A stretch of 64,000 bases of DNA from Stenomitos frigidus ULC18 (lineage in GTDB: Bacteria; Cyanobacteriota; Cyanobacteriia; Leptolyngbyales; Leptolyngbyaceae). Shown here piece after piece: positions 18,241-28,830 of the stretch (position 1 is its first letter; each line of letters starts with the position of its first letter). The translations under genes and the position numbers were made by a program. Location of the stretch: positions 45,889 to 109,888 of the forward strand of contig NZ_PVWK01000063.1 of NCBI RefSeq assembly GCF_003003795.1. The letters run 5' to 3'. The notes beneath the pieces were generated by a model. It was not told the origin of the DNA. It was given only the letters and a program-made list of their open reading frames with translations, and made no database searches.

Positions 18241-19188
18241 CTAGCTAGATTTTGAGGTTTTTTCCTGCGGTAGCGTAATGCCTAAACGCTGCTGTAAGGC
18301 TTCAACAACCTCTTCAGCCGATTTTTGGCCAAAGTTTTTGATCTCAAGCAAATCTTCTTGGCTGTAGTCCAATAAATCCGCTACAGAGTTGATTTGAGCT
18401 CGCTTCAAGCAGTTGTAAGCGCGGACTGAAAGCTGGAGTTCCTCGATCGGAATCTGATTTGCTGGATTCTCCTCGTCCCCTTCATCATCATCCGAGGGCT
18501 CAAAGGTGATTTCTTTAAGGGGATTAAATAGGTCGACCAGAATATTTGCTGCCTGACTCAACGCCTCTTGAGGGGTCAAGCTGCCATTCGTCGAAATTTC
18601 CATAATCAAACGGTCTCGTTCGATTAAACCACCGCTTCTACCATCTTCTACCGTGTAATTCACCTTACGAACTGGCATAAAGAGTGAATCAATCTGGAGG
18701 AAGTCTAAAGCCGTTGTCTCGTCCCGCCCTCTTTCTACCGTACGGTAGCCTTTGCCCCGCTCAATCCTAAACTCCATTTCCAATGTTGCACCGGCTGAGA
18801 GGGTAGCAACATACTGATTGGGATCAACCAGTTCCACTTCAGATGGAAGATCAAATTGGTCTGCCGTAACAGTTGCGGGTCCTTGAGCCAACAACCGACC
18901 GATCTGAGGTTGAGAGGAATAACTTTTGAGGACGATTTTCTTCATATTGAGCAAGATATCAAGCACGTCCTCACGCACGCCTGGAATGGTAGCGAATTCG
19001 TGATTCACTCCCGCAATCCGGACAGCTGTCACTGCTGCTCCTTCTAAGTTAGAAAGCAGCACACGCCTCAAAGCATTGCCTAACGTAATGCCCTGCCCAC
19101 GCTCCAGCGGTTCAATGACAAATCTGCTATTCTGGCTTTGATCCCGCTCCGTTTTAGACTCAACGCATTCGACCTGAAACTGTGCCAT
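18241..19188 (-). CDS. rpoA: RNA polymerase alpha subunit
   Basis: Alpha subunit, 315 residues from the start chosen here. The N-terminal domain that dimerises and binds beta/beta' shows FVIEPLERGQGITLGNALRRVLL and the GVREDVLDILLNMK block. After an acidic linker, the C-terminal domain reads ELQLSVRAYNCLKRAQINSV and KNFGQKSAEEVVEAL, the module that contacts DNA and activators. I take the ATG at 19188 (MAQFQVECVES), with GAGAGG upstream; the frame is open 33 codons further, but that extension is not family-like. It stands 150 bp after rpsK. Confidence 0.97.
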   Translation of the reverse strand: MAQFQVECVESKTERDQSQNSRFVIEPLERGQGITLGNALRRVLLSNLEGAAVTAVRIAGVNHEFATIPGVREDVLDILLNMKKIVLKSYSSQPQIGRLLAQGPATVTADQFDLPSEVELVDPNQYVATLSAGATLEMEFRIERGKGYRTVERGRDETTALDFLQIDSLFMPVRKVNYTVEDGRSGGLIERDRLIMEISTNGSLTPQEALSQAANILVDLFNPLKEITFEPSDDDEGDEENPANQIPIEELQLSVRAYNCLKRAQINSVADLLDYSQEDLLEIKNFGQKSAEEVVEALQQRLGITLPQEKTSKSS

Positions 19189-19338
19189 GTAGCAACCTCT
19201 CCGCTTCTTAGTGACAGGCAAACGCCTTACCGACTTAACTCTGAACGTACAAATCTTCTGGGGAATATAAGACAGGGTAATATTCAAACATCACGGTTCT
19301 CGAGCTGACTTGAACCAGATATATTGAGTCAACTCTTC

Positions 19339-19734
19339 TTAAACTCGACGTCGCTTCGGAGGGCGACAACCGTTGTGTGGAATTGGTGTCACATCGCGTA
19401 TCAGCGTAATCTCTAAGCCAGAGCCTTGCAACGCACGGATTGCTGTTTCTCGACCAGCACCCGGTCCACTAACCATGACTTCAAGCTGACGCATCCCCTG
19501 ATCGGCAGCCCTGCGAGCAGCACTCTCCGCAGCTGTCTGCGCTGCAAAAGGTGTTCCCTTTTTGGCACCTTTGAAACCACTTGAGCCAGCAGAAGCCCAT
19601 GATATGACTTCACCATTGGTGTCCGAGATCGTAACGATAGTGTTGTTGAAAGTCGATTGAATGTAAGCCACACCGCTCGGGACATTCTTCTTCTGCTTAC
19701 GTGCTCCGGTTTTTCGAGCTGGTTGTCGAGCCAT
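19339..19734 (-). CDS. rpsK: Ribosomal protein S11
   Basis: Platform protein of the small subunit, 131 residues. It shows the basic N-terminus, [21 protein letters not shown], the [19 protein letters not shown] helix, and the conserved end [16 protein letters not shown]. It lies 147 bp after rpsM in the alpha operon. Confidence 0.98.
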   Translation of the reverse strand: MARQPARKTGARKQKKNVPSGVAYIQSTFNNTIVTISDTNGEVISWASAGSSGFKGAKKGTPFAAQTAAESAARRAADQGMRQLEVMVSGPGAGRETAIRALQGSGLEITLIRDVTPIPHNGCRPPKRRRV

Positions 19735-19881
19735 GTTCAGTTCTCTAATGTGGTGTTAACGTAATTGGCCAAAAGTTTGATCAAAATCAGCGCTAAGAGA
19801 CTAATAGCTGAATGTATTTGAAATCTGCATTTGCAGCCAAAGCAAAGCCATTTCTTCGAAATACAAGGTTATTGAAGACAG

Positions 19882-20265
19882 CTACTTCTTACTAGGTGCC
19901 TTTTTCTTACCGGCGACGGTGCGACGCCCACCACGCCTGGTACGCGCGTTTGTGCGAGTTCGCTGACCACGGACAGGAAGACCAAGTCGATGACGGCGAC
20001 CACGATATGTGCCAATGTCCATCAATCGCTTAATGTTCATCGACTCAAGCCGTCTTAAATCACCTTCAATTTGGTAATTCTCTTCAACTTCCTCTCGGAG
20101 CAATGAAACGTCAGCGTCACTCAGATCCTTAACGCGGGTATCTGGATTAACGCCAGTTGCTTTCAAAACGTCCTTGGAACGGGTCAGACCAATTCCATAA
20201 ATGTATGTCAGACCAATCTCGATCCTCTTATCACGAGGTAAGTCTACTCCGGCAATCCGTGCCAC
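19882..20265 (-). CDS. rpsM: Ribosomal protein S13
   Basis: Head protein of the small subunit that contacts the P-site tRNA and bridges to L5, 127 residues. Begins [26 protein letters not shown] and has the conserved [19 protein letters not shown] segment and a Lys-rich tail. Preceded by rpmJ (79 bp) and followed by rpsK. Confidence 0.98.
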   Translation of the reverse strand: MARIAGVDLPRDKRIEIGLTYIYGIGLTRSKDVLKATGVNPDTRVKDLSDADVSLLREEVEENYQIEGDLRRLESMNIKRLMDIGTYRGRRHRLGLPVRGQRTRTNARTRRGGRRTVAGKKKAPSKK

Positions 20266-20344
20266 GCTTTTCTCTCCCAGTCTTCTACTGCTTAAACTTC
20301 AACTTTTATCCGTTAGTATCGCCATGTGTGGCAGATACAGATGC

Positions 20345-20458
20345 CTATCCCTGACGCTGCTTATGCTTTGGGTTAGGGCAAATCACCATGACTCTGCCGC
20401 GACGACGGATAACGCGACACTTTTCACAAATCTTACGAACAGACGCCCGAACTTTCAT
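20345..20458 (-). CDS. rpmJ: Ribosomal protein L36
   Basis: A 37-codon gene, easily missed by ORF finders. The reading gives [17 protein letters not shown] and then [18 protein letters not shown], ending RQG. It has the zinc-ribbon ligands Cys11, Cys14, Cys27 and His32 of bacterial L36. It lies between infA and rpsM, exactly where cyanobacteria carry rpmJ. Confidence 0.97.
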   Translation of the reverse strand: MKVRASVRKICEKCRVIRRRGRVMVICPNPKHKQRQG

Positions 20459-20571
20459 GCCTCATCTCGCCACTATTACAAACAAAACATTCTATCAAGC
20501 TTTAACAAGTATTGTCAAACGCCTTGGAGCTTTACATCTGCTTAAATCAGGGTCTGTGACGTTCAAAAGAG

Positions 20572-20799
20572 TTATTTTTTATTGCGTAACCGATACGTAA
20601 TGCGACCTTTGGTTAGGTCGTAGGGTGTCAACTCTACTTTGACCCGATCGCCAGGCAGGATCTTGATATAGTTACGCCGAATCTTGCCGGAAATATGGGC
20701 TAAAACATTGAATCCATTGTCCAAATTGACTCGAAACATTGCATTAGGTAGTGACTCGGTCACTGTACCCTCCATTTCAATCAGGTCTTGTTTTGACAA
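20572..20799 (-). CDS. infA: Translation initiation factor IF-1
   Basis: IF-1 occupies the A site of the 30S subunit during initiation. One OB-fold of 75 residues: [20 protein letters not shown], then [22 protein letters not shown] and [17 protein letters not shown] set the start at the TTG at 20799, because GGAGGAG sits about 7 bases upstream and the protein then begins with the family's [11 protein letters not shown]. The in-frame TTG 15 bases further up lies inside that ribosome binding site. A 251-bp gap from adk may hold an extra promoter. Confidence 0.95.
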   Translation of the reverse strand: MSKQDLIEMEGTVTESLPNAMFRVNLDNGFNVLAHISGKIRRNYIKILPGDRVKVELTPYDLTKGRITYRLRNKK

Positions 20800-21050
20800 T
20801 TCGATCTCCTCCAAAAATCAACGATTACGAAACCTTAACCACTTGCGCGATAGGCCATTCCTTCCTTAAGTCTAAATCATCCAATCTCAGTACAGCATAT
20901 CTGGCGTAGTTGTGGATATAAAGAGCGCTAGATAGAAGGTGGCGATAAGATTTGCTGAAAGCGCTTAAGTCTACTACTAAGCTGGAATACATCTATAACT
21001 AAATCATTACAAGATTTTCAGTTAGGAGTGCCTTTGAGAGATTTCGCCTA

Positions 21051-21599
21051 CTAAAGAAGCTTTCTAAGCTCATCTGTTACTGCCTCGGGAGAAACGTTGC
21101 CATCGATCGATACCAACTTCTGCCGACTCTGGTAAAAATCAATCAGCGGGGCAGTCTGATCGTGGTAGACCTGTAAACGTCTTCGAATCACCACTTCCGT
21201 GTCGTCCTGACGTCCGCGACCCAGCATACGCTGTACAAGTACATCGTCAGGAACTTCTAAATTGACTGCACAGCCATATGTTTGATCGATCTCAACAAGC
21301 AGCTCGTCTAAAAAAGATGCCTGTGTTGCATTGCGGGGAAACCCGTCCAAAATCCATCCCTTCTGGGCATCATGCTGGCTCAAGCGCTCTTTAATTAGAG
21401 CAATGACAAGCTGATCAGGCACAAGATTCCCCTGATCCATATAGGATTGCGCTTTTAGACCTAGCGGTGTTTTCTGAGCAACTGCTCCACGTAGAATATC
21501 GCCCGTAGAGATATGAGGAATCTGTCCCAACGTTGCTAATGCCTTCGCTTGAGTTCCCTTACCAGCCCCAGGAGCACCGAGAAAAATGAGACGAGCCAC
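21051..21599 (-). CDS. adk: Adenylate kinase
   Basis: Catalyses ATP + AMP = 2 ADP in the cytoplasm. The 182 residues show the P-loop [16 protein letters not shown], the AMP-site [10 protein letters not shown], and [16 protein letters not shown]. It is the short form without the zinc-type LID insertion; Arg residues of the reduced lid are in [18 protein letters not shown]. The GTG start overlaps the TAG stop of secY by one base, so the two are coupled. Confidence 0.97.
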   Translation of the reverse strand: MARLIFLGAPGAGKGTQAKALATLGQIPHISTGDILRGAVAQKTPLGLKAQSYMDQGNLVPDQLVIALIKERLSQHDAQKGWILDGFPRNATQASFLDELLVEIDQTYGCAVNLEVPDDVLVQRMLGRGRQDDTEVVIRRRLQVYHDQTAPLIDFYQSRQKLVSIDGNVSPEAVTDELRKLL

Positions 21600-22906
21600 T
21601 ATTGTTTCACCATCCCTTCGTAGCGCTGAGAGATGACATAAGTTTGCACTTGCTTAGCAGTGTCGATCGCAACGCCAACTAGAATCAGCAAAGAGGTAGC
21701 TCCAATGCCTTGAAACGTTCTCACGTTAGTAGCGCCCTCTACTGCAGTAGGGACAATTGCCACCATACCCAGAAAAATAGCGCCTAAAAACGTGAGGCGA
21801 TTTAAGACACGCTCGATATAGTCACTGGTTGCTTTACCTGGTCGAATACCTGGGATGCTGGCCCCCATTTTCTTCAGATTTTGAGACATGTCAACAGGAT
21901 TAACAACTAAAGAGGCATAAAAGTAGCTAAAAAAGAGGATCAAAAGCAGGTAAAGCCCTGCATGAACCCAAGGTGCGGTGCCATTTGGGCTGAGATAGTT
22001 AGCTACCTGTATCGCCAGATCATTTTTCGTAAACTGAGCCAGGGTTATGGGCAGAACCAACACAGCAGAAGCAAAAATAATCGGCATAACACCACCTTGA
22101 TTCAGTCGTAGCGGTAGGTAACTATTCCGCTCCATATAAGTGCGCCGTCCGACTTGGCGACGTGCTGAGATGATTGGAATACGACGGCTACCTTCCTGAA
22201 CAAAGACAATGCCTACAATCATGACTAAGAAGACGACCAGGAGCATGACAACGCCACTGACTACGCTACGATCGCCACTTTGAGCTAGCTCCAAGGTTTG
22301 ACCAACAGACGTAGGTAAGCTAGAAACGATGTTGACAAAAATCAGCAAGGAAGCACCATTACCAATACCCCGCTCAGTTATCAACTCGCCAACCCACATC
22401 ACGAACATTGAACCGGCAGTCAACGCCAGAACAGTTTGTGTAATAAATAAAGGTCCCCAATTCTCAGCGTATGGGCGAACCCAGACGGCGATGCCAACAC
22501 TTTGAACGATCGCCCATCCCAATGAGACATAGCGGGTAATCTGTGAAATCTTGCGGCGTCCAGCTTCACCTTCATTCTTCTGCAAGTTTTCCAGTGCAGG
22601 CAGCGCAGACGTTAAAAGTTGAAGAATAATAGACGCATTGATATAAGGCAGAATGCCAAGTGCAAAGATCCCCAATGCAGCAATGCCACCACCTGAGAAC
22701 ACGTTTAAAAAGCCAATCAAAGGACTATTTTGAATGCTTTGACCAAAAGCCGCTCTGTCAATTCCTGGTAGAGGTAGAAACATCCCCAAACGAATCAAGA
22801 TCAGCATACCGACGGTAAGGAGAATACGACCTCGCAAACCAGCAGCTTGAGCCATCTGAGCAAATGTTTCCTGCGCACTTGGCGTTCTATCTCGACTACT
22901 ATCCAT
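21599..22906 (-). CDS. secY: Preprotein translocase subunit SecY
   Basis: Channel-forming subunit of the Sec translocon, in plasma and thylakoid membranes. The 435 residues show ten hydrophobic helices. Near the N-terminus is the signature [33 protein letters not shown] forms the second signature; the cytoplasmic loop has [40 protein letters not shown] in part. Located 126 bp after rplO and coupled to adk, as in most bacteria. Confidence 0.98.
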   Translation of the reverse strand: MDSSRDRTPSAQETFAQMAQAAGLRGRILLTVGMLILIRLGMFLPLPGIDRAAFGQSIQNSPLIGFLNVFSGGGIAALGIFALGILPYINASIILQLLTSALPALENLQKNEGEAGRRKISQITRYVSLGWAIVQSVGIAVWVRPYAENWGPLFITQTVLALTAGSMFVMWVGELITERGIGNGASLLIFVNIVSSLPTSVGQTLELAQSGDRSVVSGVVMLLVVFLVMIVGIVFVQEGSRRIPIISARRQVGRRTYMERNSYLPLRLNQGGVMPIIFASAVLVLPITLAQFTKNDLAIQVANYLSPNGTAPWVHAGLYLLLILFFSYFYASLVVNPVDMSQNLKKMGASIPGIRPGKATSDYIERVLNRLTFLGAIFLGMVAIVPTAVEGATNVRTFQGIGATSLLILVGVAIDTAKQVQTYVISQRYEGMVKQ

Positions 22907-23032
22907 GAAGCAGTTCCTCTACGTGTACGTTATTCAAGTACAGAGCTTTTTAGACTATCATGCACATCTGTCTGTCTCAGATGGAGCTAGACTCTGACTC
23001 TGAGTCGCCAGTTAAGTAACCAGATGAGGCCG

Positions 23033-23500
23033 TCACTCAATAGCATCCGAAGCTGAGCTAAGCAGTTCGCAAGTTCCCTTGGCTGCTTCAATCTTAGCGC
23101 GAGCAGACGCACTAAAAGCAGATGCTCGCACTGTAAGTGGTGCCGTCACCTCGCCATCACCCAGCAGCTTTAGTGGACCATCATCGTTAGTGACAATGCC
23201 TGCCTCAATCAGCGATGTGAGCGTGACATCTGTATTGGCAGGAAGCGAGGACAGGGCGCCAACGTTAATAATGGTGTAATTAGTGCGATTCACTAGCGGA
23301 AAGTGCTTCAGCTTTGGAAGCCGTCGGTATAACGGGATCTGTCCACCCTCAAAGCCAGGACGAGTCGGACGGCCCGATCGAGATTTTTGCCCGCGCATGC
23401 CAAAACCGCAGCTTGCCCCTTGACCAGCCGCAATCCCACGACCCACGCGGCGAGAGCGCTTTTTAGAGCCATCTTGTGGCGCAATGTCATCAAGTCTCAT
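23033..23500 (-). CDS. rplO: Ribosomal protein L15
   Basis: Large-subunit assembly protein, 155 residues. The Gly/Arg-rich N-terminus reads [20 protein letters not shown], followed by [19 protein letters not shown], typical for L15. The final 20 or so residues are an Ala/Ser-rich variable tail. The 91-bp gap from rpsE holds GTTGTTA heptamer repeats. Confidence 0.97.
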   Translation of the reverse strand: MRLDDIAPQDGSKKRSRRVGRGIAAGQGASCGFGMRGQKSRSGRPTRPGFEGGQIPLYRRLPKLKHFPLVNRTNYTIINVGALSSLPANTDVTLTSLIEAGIVTNDDGPLKLLGDGEVTAPLTVRASAFSASARAKIEAAKGTCELLSSASDAIE

Positions 23501-23591
23501 AGTCTTACCTGGTTGTTAGTTGTTAGCTATTAGCGGTTCGTTATCGGTTTTAGTCTTCTCTAAAAAACAACAACTAAGCACTAATCACTGC

Positions 23592-24113
23592 TCAAGCGTA
23601 GAGGTTTTCAATCGGAACGCCACGCTCTTCAGCGACATCAGCAAACGTGCGTAACGTTTCAAGTGCGTTAACAGTTGCTCTTGCGTTATTCAGAGGATTA
23701 CCAGAACCAAGCTGTTTCGCTAGAACGTTGCGCACCCCGGCAAGCTCTAAGACGGTGCGCACGGCTCCCCCGGCAATTACACCTGTACCTGGTGCTGCTG
23801 GGCGCATCATGATTTTTGCACCGCCGCCCGTACCATTGGCTGGATGAGGAATTGAGTTGGATTTGGTAAGCGGCACATCGACCAAATGCTTCTTACCGTC
23901 AGCAACCCCTTTCTTAACGGCACCGATGACGTCGCTGGCCTTGCCTACACCCACTCCGACTTGACCGCGCTCGTTACCAACGACTACGATCGCCCGGAAG
24001 CTAAGTTTTTTACCGCCTTTGACGACTTTGGTAACGCGGCGAATTTGCACAACTCGCTCCTGCCAGTCTGTTTCCTTTTCCCGACTCTTAGGACTTTTAC
24101 GACCCTTTGCCAT
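23592..24113 (-). CDS. rpsE: Ribosomal protein S5
   Basis: Small-subunit protein at the mRNA entry, involved in decoding accuracy, 173 residues. The N-terminal RNA-binding fold shows [28 protein letters not shown] in part and [20 protein letters not shown]; the C-terminal half has [27 protein letters not shown] in part. It lies 75 bp after rplR. Confidence 0.98.
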   Translation of the reverse strand: MAKGRKSPKSREKETDWQERVVQIRRVTKVVKGGKKLSFRAIVVVGNERGQVGVGVGKASDVIGAVKKGVADGKKHLVDVPLTKSNSIPHPANGTGGGAKIMMRPAAPGTGVIAGGAVRTVLELAGVRNVLAKQLGSGNPLNNARATVNALETLRTFADVAEERGVPIENLYA

Positions 24114-24188
24114 ATCTACTCCAAGTTAGTTGTTGGTTGCTAATTGTTAATGCATAGCGAAGGGCTAATCACTAACAGTAAACAACGA

Positions 24189-24551
24189 TTAGAAAACGAG
24201 TCCAGCTTCACGAGCGGCATCAGCCAACGCCTTCACTCGACCGTGATAAAGACTGCCACCGCGATCGAAGACAACCTGCTTGATACCTTTAGCCAATGAA
24301 CGTTGGGCAACCAACTTGCCAACCTCAATTGAGGCATCACAGTTGGAGCCAGAGTCCAAGGAAACCTTCAGATCGGGATCAAGTGTAGAAGCCGCTGCCA
24401 GAGTATGTTGCAGAGTGTCATCGATCACTTGAGCATAAATATGCTGATTTGACCGAAAAATGGCCAAACGAGGCCGCTCCGATGTTCCCGTGACGCGACG
24501 TCGAACCCGACTATGACGACGACGTGTTGATTCTTTACGAGTTAATTTCAT
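24189..24551 (-). CDS. rplR: Ribosomal protein L18
   Basis: 5S rRNA-binding protein of the large subunit, 120 residues. It shows [20 protein letters not shown] and [14 protein letters not shown], and the C-terminal [24 protein letters not shown]. Two bp separate it from rplF, so the pair is tightly coupled. Confidence 0.98.
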   Translation of the reverse strand: MKLTRKESTRRRHSRVRRRVTGTSERPRLAIFRSNQHIYAQVIDDTLQHTLAAASTLDPDLKVSLDSGSNCDASIEVGKLVAQRSLAKGIKQVVFDRGGSLYHGRVKALADAAREAGLVF

Positions 24552-24553
24552 GG

Positions 24554-25093
24554 TTACTTCTTCCCTGCCTTACCAACTTTGCGTCTTACCGCTTCACCGG
24601 CATAGCGAATACCCTTGCCCTTGTAAGGTTCTGGTGGTCGAACAGCACGAATGCGGGCCGCTGTGTTGCCAACGATCTCTTTATCAATGCCGCTCACAAC
24701 AACATTGGTGTTGTTTTCTACCGCTACTTGGATACCCGTAGGAGGCTCAACTTCAACAGGCTTGCTATAACCCACGTTCAAGATTAAATTTCGACCCTGA
24801 ACTTGGGCACGATAGCCAACTCCTTGGATTTCGAGGCGGCGCTGAAACCCCTGCGAAACCCCTTCCACCATGTTGGCAACCAATGTACGGCAGAGACCAT
24901 GACGTTGCCGCGCTGCGCGGGATTCATCTTGACGGGTGACCAACAGAGTTTCTCCCTCCTGGACGATCGCGACCTCACCCGGTAAAACTCTGGAAAGTTC
25001 GCCTTTCGGTCCCTTAACCGTGACAGACTGCCCATCAATGTCTATAGTCACTTTGCCGGGAATATCAATGGGGCGCTTGCCAATACGAGACAT
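24554..25093 (-). CDS. rplF: Ribosomal protein L6
   Basis: Large-subunit protein near the factor-binding site, 179 residues, two similar alpha/beta domains. Begins [20 protein letters not shown]; the second domain ends [26 protein letters not shown]. It is preceded by a 92-bp gap carrying GTTGTTA heptamers and followed after 2 bp by rplR. Confidence 0.98.
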   Translation of the reverse strand: MSRIGKRPIDIPGKVTIDIDGQSVTVKGPKGELSRVLPGEVAIVQEGETLLVTRQDESRAARQRHGLCRTLVANMVEGVSQGFQRRLEIQGVGYRAQVQGRNLILNVGYSKPVEVEPPTGIQVAVENNTNVVVSGIDKEIVGNTAARIRAVRPPEPYKGKGIRYAGEAVRRKVGKAGKK

Positions 25094-25185
25094 AACTGAC
25101 TACTCCTACTTAAAACAGTTGTTAGTTGTTAGTTGCTAGCTGTTTAGTGATCTAAAAACTAATCGCCAAGAGACTGACAACTGGC

Positions 25186-25587
25186 TTACCAGATGTAGCA
25201 CAGCACTTCACCACCCAATCCGGTTTGACGTGCCTCGCGATCGGTCATAATCCCGTTTGAGGTAGAAATAATGGCAATGCCAATTCCACCCAAGACCCGG
25301 GGTAATTCCCGCCGATTGGAGTAAACTCGAAATCCTGGCTTGCTAACGCGTCGCAAGGTTGTGATAATTGGTCGCTTCGTTTTGCCTCTATACTTCAGAG
25401 CAATGACCAAATTCTGCTTAACGCCCTCACCTGCTTCGGCGAAGTCAGCTATGAAGCCTTCATCCTTTAAGACCTTGGCAATGCTGCGGGTCATCTTAGT
25501 GGATGGAACTTCGGTCGTTTGATGACGTGCCAGGTTCGCATTTCGAATCCGCGTCAGCATGTCTGAAATAGTGTCGTGTGCCGCCAT
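25186..25587 (-). CDS. rpsH: Ribosomal protein S8
   Basis: 16S rRNA-binding protein of the small subunit, 133 residues. [20 protein letters not shown] opens the gene; [20 protein letters not shown] and [18 protein letters not shown] are the conserved C-terminal blocks. In many bacteria S8 represses spc-operon translation; nothing in the sequence tests that here. Confidence 0.98.
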   Translation of the reverse strand: MAAHDTISDMLTRIRNANLARHQTTEVPSTKMTRSIAKVLKDEGFIADFAEAGEGVKQNLVIALKYRGKTKRPIITTLRRVSKPGFRVYSNRRELPRVLGGIGIAIISTSNGIMTDREARQTGLGGEVLCYIW

Positions 25588-25610
25588 AGTTTTCCCTTGA
25601 TAAAGCTGCC

Positions 25611-26156
25611 TTAGTTATCCCGGAAGGGCATGCCCAGTTCTTTCAGCAAAGCGCGACCCTCCTCATCGGTATTCGCAGTGGTAATGATTGAAATGTCCAT
25701 ACCACGTACTTGGTCAACGCTGTCATACTCAACTTCTGGGAAAATGAGCTGTTCGCGCAAGCCCAATGTGTAATTTCCCCGCCCATCGAAGCTTTTGGGG
25801 CTAATCCCACGAAAATCTCTAATGCGTGGCAGAGTGAGATTGATAAGACGGTCAAGAAAAGCATACATGCGTGCTGATCGAAGCGTCACCATGATGCCGA
25901 CGGGCATACCCTGACGAATCTTGAAGCCAGCGATCGCTTTCTTTGCTCGTGTGACAACCGGCTTTTGCCCGGTGATCAGACTAATCTCAGCCAACGACGC
26001 TTCTAGCGCCTTGGCATTCTGAGCTGCTTCGCCCATCCCTCGATTCACGGTCACTTTGATAACTTTTGGAACCTGATGGATATTTGTATAGCTAAATTGC
26101 TCCATTAGTTTTGGAACAATTTTTTCCTGATAGTGAGTCTTGAGTCGTTCTGCCAT
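25611..26156 (-). CDS. rplE: Ribosomal protein L5
   Basis: 5S rRNA-binding large-subunit protein that contacts S13 across the subunits, 181 residues. Blocks: [62 protein letters not shown] and the final [17 protein letters not shown]. In the order rplX-rplE-rpsH rpsN is missing between L5 and S8, as in other cyanobacteria. Confidence 0.98.
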   Translation of the reverse strand: MAERLKTHYQEKIVPKLMEQFSYTNIHQVPKVIKVTVNRGMGEAAQNAKALEASLAEISLITGQKPVVTRAKKAIAGFKIRQGMPVGIMVTLRSARMYAFLDRLINLTLPRIRDFRGISPKSFDGRGNYTLGLREQLIFPEVEYDSVDQVRGMDISIITTANTDEEGRALLKELGMPFRDN

Positions 26157-26210
26157 AGTCGTCGTTCCTTAAGCGCCCCTGGGCTGGGTCAGGGAAATGA
26201 ATAGTAGTGA

Positions 26211-26558
26211 TTAATCGATGGTCTCGCCAGTCTTTTTGAGCATGCGTACTTTGCGCCCGTCAGCATCGAAGGTATAGCAAACGCGACTAGCAACTTTTTG
26301 CTTCTCAGAGTAAAGCATCACGTTAGAGCTATGGATAGGAGCTTCACTTGAGACGATTTGTCCTGACTCGCCTTCCTGTTGAGGCTTAACGTGCTTGGTG
26401 CGGATGTTGACACCCTTGACCACAACTTTGCTCGTCTTGGGGTTCGTTTGTAACACCTCGCCCACCTTTCCTTTGTCACTGCCAGCAATGATTTGAACGG
26501 TGTCGCCTTTTTTAACATGGAGTTTGTGGCGTACTGCGGTTGGTTTAACCTTGGTCAT
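26211..26558 (-). CDS. rplX: Ribosomal protein L24
   Basis: Assembly-initiating large-subunit protein, 115 residues. The KOW motif is [20 protein letters not shown]; then [20 protein letters not shown]. The ATG overlaps the rplN stop by one base (TAATG), showing translational coupling. Confidence 0.97.
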   Translation of the reverse strand: MTKVKPTAVRHKLHVKKGDTVQIIAGSDKGKVGEVLQTNPKTSKVVVKGVNIRTKHVKPQQEGESGQIVSSEAPIHSSNVMLYSEKQKVASRVCYTFDADGRKVRMLKKTGETID

Positions 26559-26926
26559 TACAGAACCTCCGGCGCAAGGGAGACGATTTTAGTAAAGTTT
26601 TTATCACGTAGCTCACGGGCAACAGGACCAAAGACACGCGTACCTCTAGGGTTGCCATCGTTATTAATCAGGACGGCGGCATTATCATCGAAGCGGATAC
26701 TCATACCGCTGTCACGACGCAGACCCTTACGAGTGCGAACGATCACGGCACGCACCACGTCAGATTTTTTAACGGCCATATTGGGGATCGCGTCTTTTAC
26801 GACCGCGATGATGATATCACCGACACCGCCGTAGCGGCGGTTGCCGCCACCAATGACACGAATACACATCAGCTTTCGGGCACCGCTGTTATCCGCCACA
26901 TTCAGGTAAGACTCTTGTTGGATCAT
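26558..26926 (-). CDS. rplN: Ribosomal protein L14
   Basis: Large-subunit interface protein, 122 residues. [20 protein letters not shown] opens it; [21 protein letters not shown] and the [21 protein letters not shown] ending are family blocks. Twelve bp follow rpsQ, and it is coupled to rplX. Confidence 0.98.
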   Translation of the reverse strand: MIQQESYLNVADNSGARKLMCIRVIGGGNRRYGGVGDIIIAVVKDAIPNMAVKKSDVVRAVIVRTRKGLRRDSGMSIRFDDNAAVLINNDGNPRGTRVFGPVARELRDKNFTKIVSLAPEVL

Positions 26927-26938
26927 GGATTCCTCCGA

Positions 26939-27190
26939 CTATGCTTGAGCCGCTGTAGTAATAACGTCGGTCACGATCCAGCGCTTTGTAGCACTAAGGG
27001 GTCTCGTTTCCTGAATGCGCACGCGATCGCCCACATGGCATTTGTTCTCTTCATCGTGCGCCTTATAGCGCTTGGTTCGCGCCACGATCTTGCCGTATTT
27101 GGGGTGAGCAGAGCGGCTTTCCACTGCTACCACGATCGTTTTTTCCATCTTGTCGCTGACGACTAAGCCAACTCTCTCTTTTACTGCCAT
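26939..27190 (-). CDS. rpsQ: Ribosomal protein S17
   Basis: Small-subunit OB-fold protein, 83 residues. Shows [21 protein letters not shown] and [18 protein letters not shown], the standard S17 pattern. A 108-bp purine-rich gap separates it from rpmC. Confidence 0.97.
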   Translation of the reverse strand: MAVKERVGLVVSDKMEKTIVVAVESRSAHPKYGKIVARTKRYKAHDEENKCHVGDRVRIQETRPLSATKRWIVTDVITTAAQA

Positions 27191-27298
27191 GGGACGTCTC
27201 CGGGAAAAGGTAAAGGATAAAAAAGGAAAGGTAAAGGACGAGGGCTTTCAGCTCTTTTAGGCTGCTGGCAACCCTCTATGGTGCTTAGCCTTGGGTTT

Positions 27299-27514
27299 TC
27301 AACCTTCATCCTTTTGCTTTAACGCTCGCTCGTTCTCAAGCGTTAGCAATTGAGCTAAACGATGACGGGTGTGCTTAAAGCGGTGGGACTTATCAAGTTG
27401 GCGGGTGCCTTTCTGAAAACGCAACTCAAACAATTGGCGTTTCGTCGCTACGATCTGTTCTGTAAGCTCCTGATCACTCAAATCGCGGACTTCACTAATC
27501 TTAGGAAGAGGCAT
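27299..27514 (-). CDS. rpmC: Ribosomal protein L29
   Basis: Two-helix protein at the tunnel exit, a docking site for SRP and trigger factor, 71 residues. Contains RDLSDQELTEQIVATKRQLF and ELRFQKGTRQLDKSHRFKHT. It starts 3 bp after rplP. Confidence 0.97.
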   Translation of the reverse strand: MPLPKISEVRDLSDQELTEQIVATKRQLFELRFQKGTRQLDKSHRFKHTRHRLAQLLTLENERALKQKDEG

Positions 27515-27517
27515 GAC

Positions 27518-27937
27518 TTAGGACTCCTCCGTAGCACGGTTAATAAACTTAGTTTTAATGGGCAGTTTGAACGAGGCAAGACGCATAGCCTCTCTTGCCG
27601 TTGCCTCAGGTACGCCAGAAATTTCAAACATAATCCGACCAGGTTTAACAACTGCCACCCAGAATTCGGGAGCCCCCTTACCGGAACCCATCCGAGTTTC
27701 AGCGGGTCTCATTGTGATGGGCTTATCGGGGAAGATCCGAATCCAAATTTTGCCGCCCCGACGGATGTAACGAGTCATCGCACGACGGCTGGCTTCAATC
27801 TGACGAGACGTAATCCAGGAAGGCTCCTGCGCCTGCAAGCCAAACTCGCCAAAGTTAAGCTCGTTGCCACGAGTCGCCAGACCGCTCATTCGTCCGCGCT
27901 GCTGTTTCCGAAATTTTGTTCTTCTTGGACTTAACAT
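27518..27937 (-). CDS. rplP: Ribosomal protein L16
   Basis: Large-subunit protein organising the A site, 139 residues. [40 protein letters not shown] and [20 protein letters not shown] are diagnostic. The 82-bp gap to rpsC is packed with two heptamer repeat arrays. Confidence 0.98.
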   Translation of the reverse strand: MLSPRRTKFRKQQRGRMSGLATRGNELNFGEFGLQAQEPSWITSRQIEASRRAMTRYIRRGGKIWIRIFPDKPITMRPAETRMGSGKGAPEFWVAVVKPGRIMFEISGVPEATAREAMRLASFKLPIKTKFINRATEES

Positions 27938-27957
27938 GACTCAATACCTTGAGAATT

Positions 27958-27985
27958 CAGGAGCCAGGAGCCAGGAGTCAGGAGC
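27958..27985. repeat. Heptamer array CAGGAGY x4
   Basis: Four head-to-tail copies of CAGGAGC/T in the rplP-rpsC gap. This is a short tandemly repeated repetitive (STRR) type element, known from cyanobacterial intergenic regions. Confidence 0.8.
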
Positions 27986-28001
27986 TGAGGAGATTCATTC
28001 A

Positions 28002-28029
28002 TCCCTCATCCCTCATCCCTTATCCCTCA
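28002..28029. repeat. Heptamer array TCCCTYA x4, overlapping the rpsC stop
   Basis: Four copies of TCCCTCA or TCCCTTA. The array covers the rpsC stop codon (28020-28022), so it supplies the last codons of S3 as well as the spacer. Confidence 0.8.
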
Positions 28030-28751
28030 TTCGATCGATCTTCAAACTGTTGACGGCGGCGCTGTTGACGGCGGCGCGGTTGGTTATTCGTAGGAGCGGG
28101 CTCCTGCTCTTGTCCAGGAATAATCTCACCCTTGAAAATCCAAACTTTAATGCCTAACGTGCCGTAGATCGTTTGAGCGGTGCAGTAGGCATAATCAATA
28201 TCAGCCCGTAGGGTATGCAAGGGCACCCGGCCTTCACGTGTCCACTCAGGACGAGCGATTTCAGCACCATTCAAGCGACCACTGACCTGCACTTTAATGC
28301 CCTCAATACCAGCCCGTTGCGCACGCTGGATAGCTTGACGCACAACCCGACGGAACGAAACTCGCCGCTCTAGCTGCTGAGCAATGTATTCTCCAATGAG
28401 TGCAGCATCGGCATCGACCCGCGCTACTTCAACGACGTTGATCCGAATCTGACGATCGCCCCCGCCTAGAACAGCCTGCAAGCTTGCCCGCAAAGATTCA
28501 ATGCCGGTACCGCCTCTACCCACTACAACGCCAGGACGAGCAGTACGCACTTCCAGATCAATTTGATCGGCTTTGCGTTCAATCCGTACTTCCGAAATCC
28601 CTGCGCTGCTAAGATTCTTTTCTACAAAACGACGGATTTTATAGTCCTCTTGTAGCAGTTCAGGGTAACGCTTATGGTCACCGAACCAGCGAGAACGGTG
28701 TTCTTGGGTAATGCCCAAGCGGAACCCAGTTGGATGAATTTTTTGTCCCAC
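28020..28751 (-). CDS. rpsC: Ribosomal protein S3
   Basis: Small-subunit head protein with a KH domain, part of the mRNA entry helicase, 243 residues. The correct start is the GTG at 28751, with AGAGGA upstream, giving the family's [20 protein letters not shown]. The open frame runs 50 codons further into rplV, but that part is not S3-like. KH blocks include [20 protein letters not shown]; the middle has [22 protein letters not shown] basic Gln/Arg-rich tail closes it, and its last codons come from a heptamer array. Confidence 0.97.
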   Translation of the reverse strand: MGQKIHPTGFRLGITQEHRSRWFGDHKRYPELLQEDYKIRRFVEKNLSSAGISEVRIERKADQIDLEVRTARPGVVVGRGGTGIESLRASLQAVLGGGDRQIRINVVEVARVDADAALIGEYIAQQLERRVSFRRVVRQAIQRAQRAGIEGIKVQVSGRLNGAEIARPEWTREGRVPLHTLRADIDYAYCTAQTIYGTLGIKVWIFKGEIIPGQEQEPAPTNNQPRRRQQRRRQQFEDRSNEG

Positions 28752-28830
28752 GAATGCGTCCTCTAAATAAAAGCAGTAGGGTGTCAGCGGTGGCTGTAGG
28801 CAGCTATTGAAAATCGAGTGACTGGTTAAC

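Noticed and set aside
19188..19287. Longer rpoA start 33 codons upstream
   Set aside because: The extension is not alpha-like and the inner ATG has GAGAGG at the right distance.
27362..27934. Plus-strand open frame of 190 codons across rpmC and rplP
   Set aside because: Runs antisense to two ribosomal genes and has no recognisable motif.
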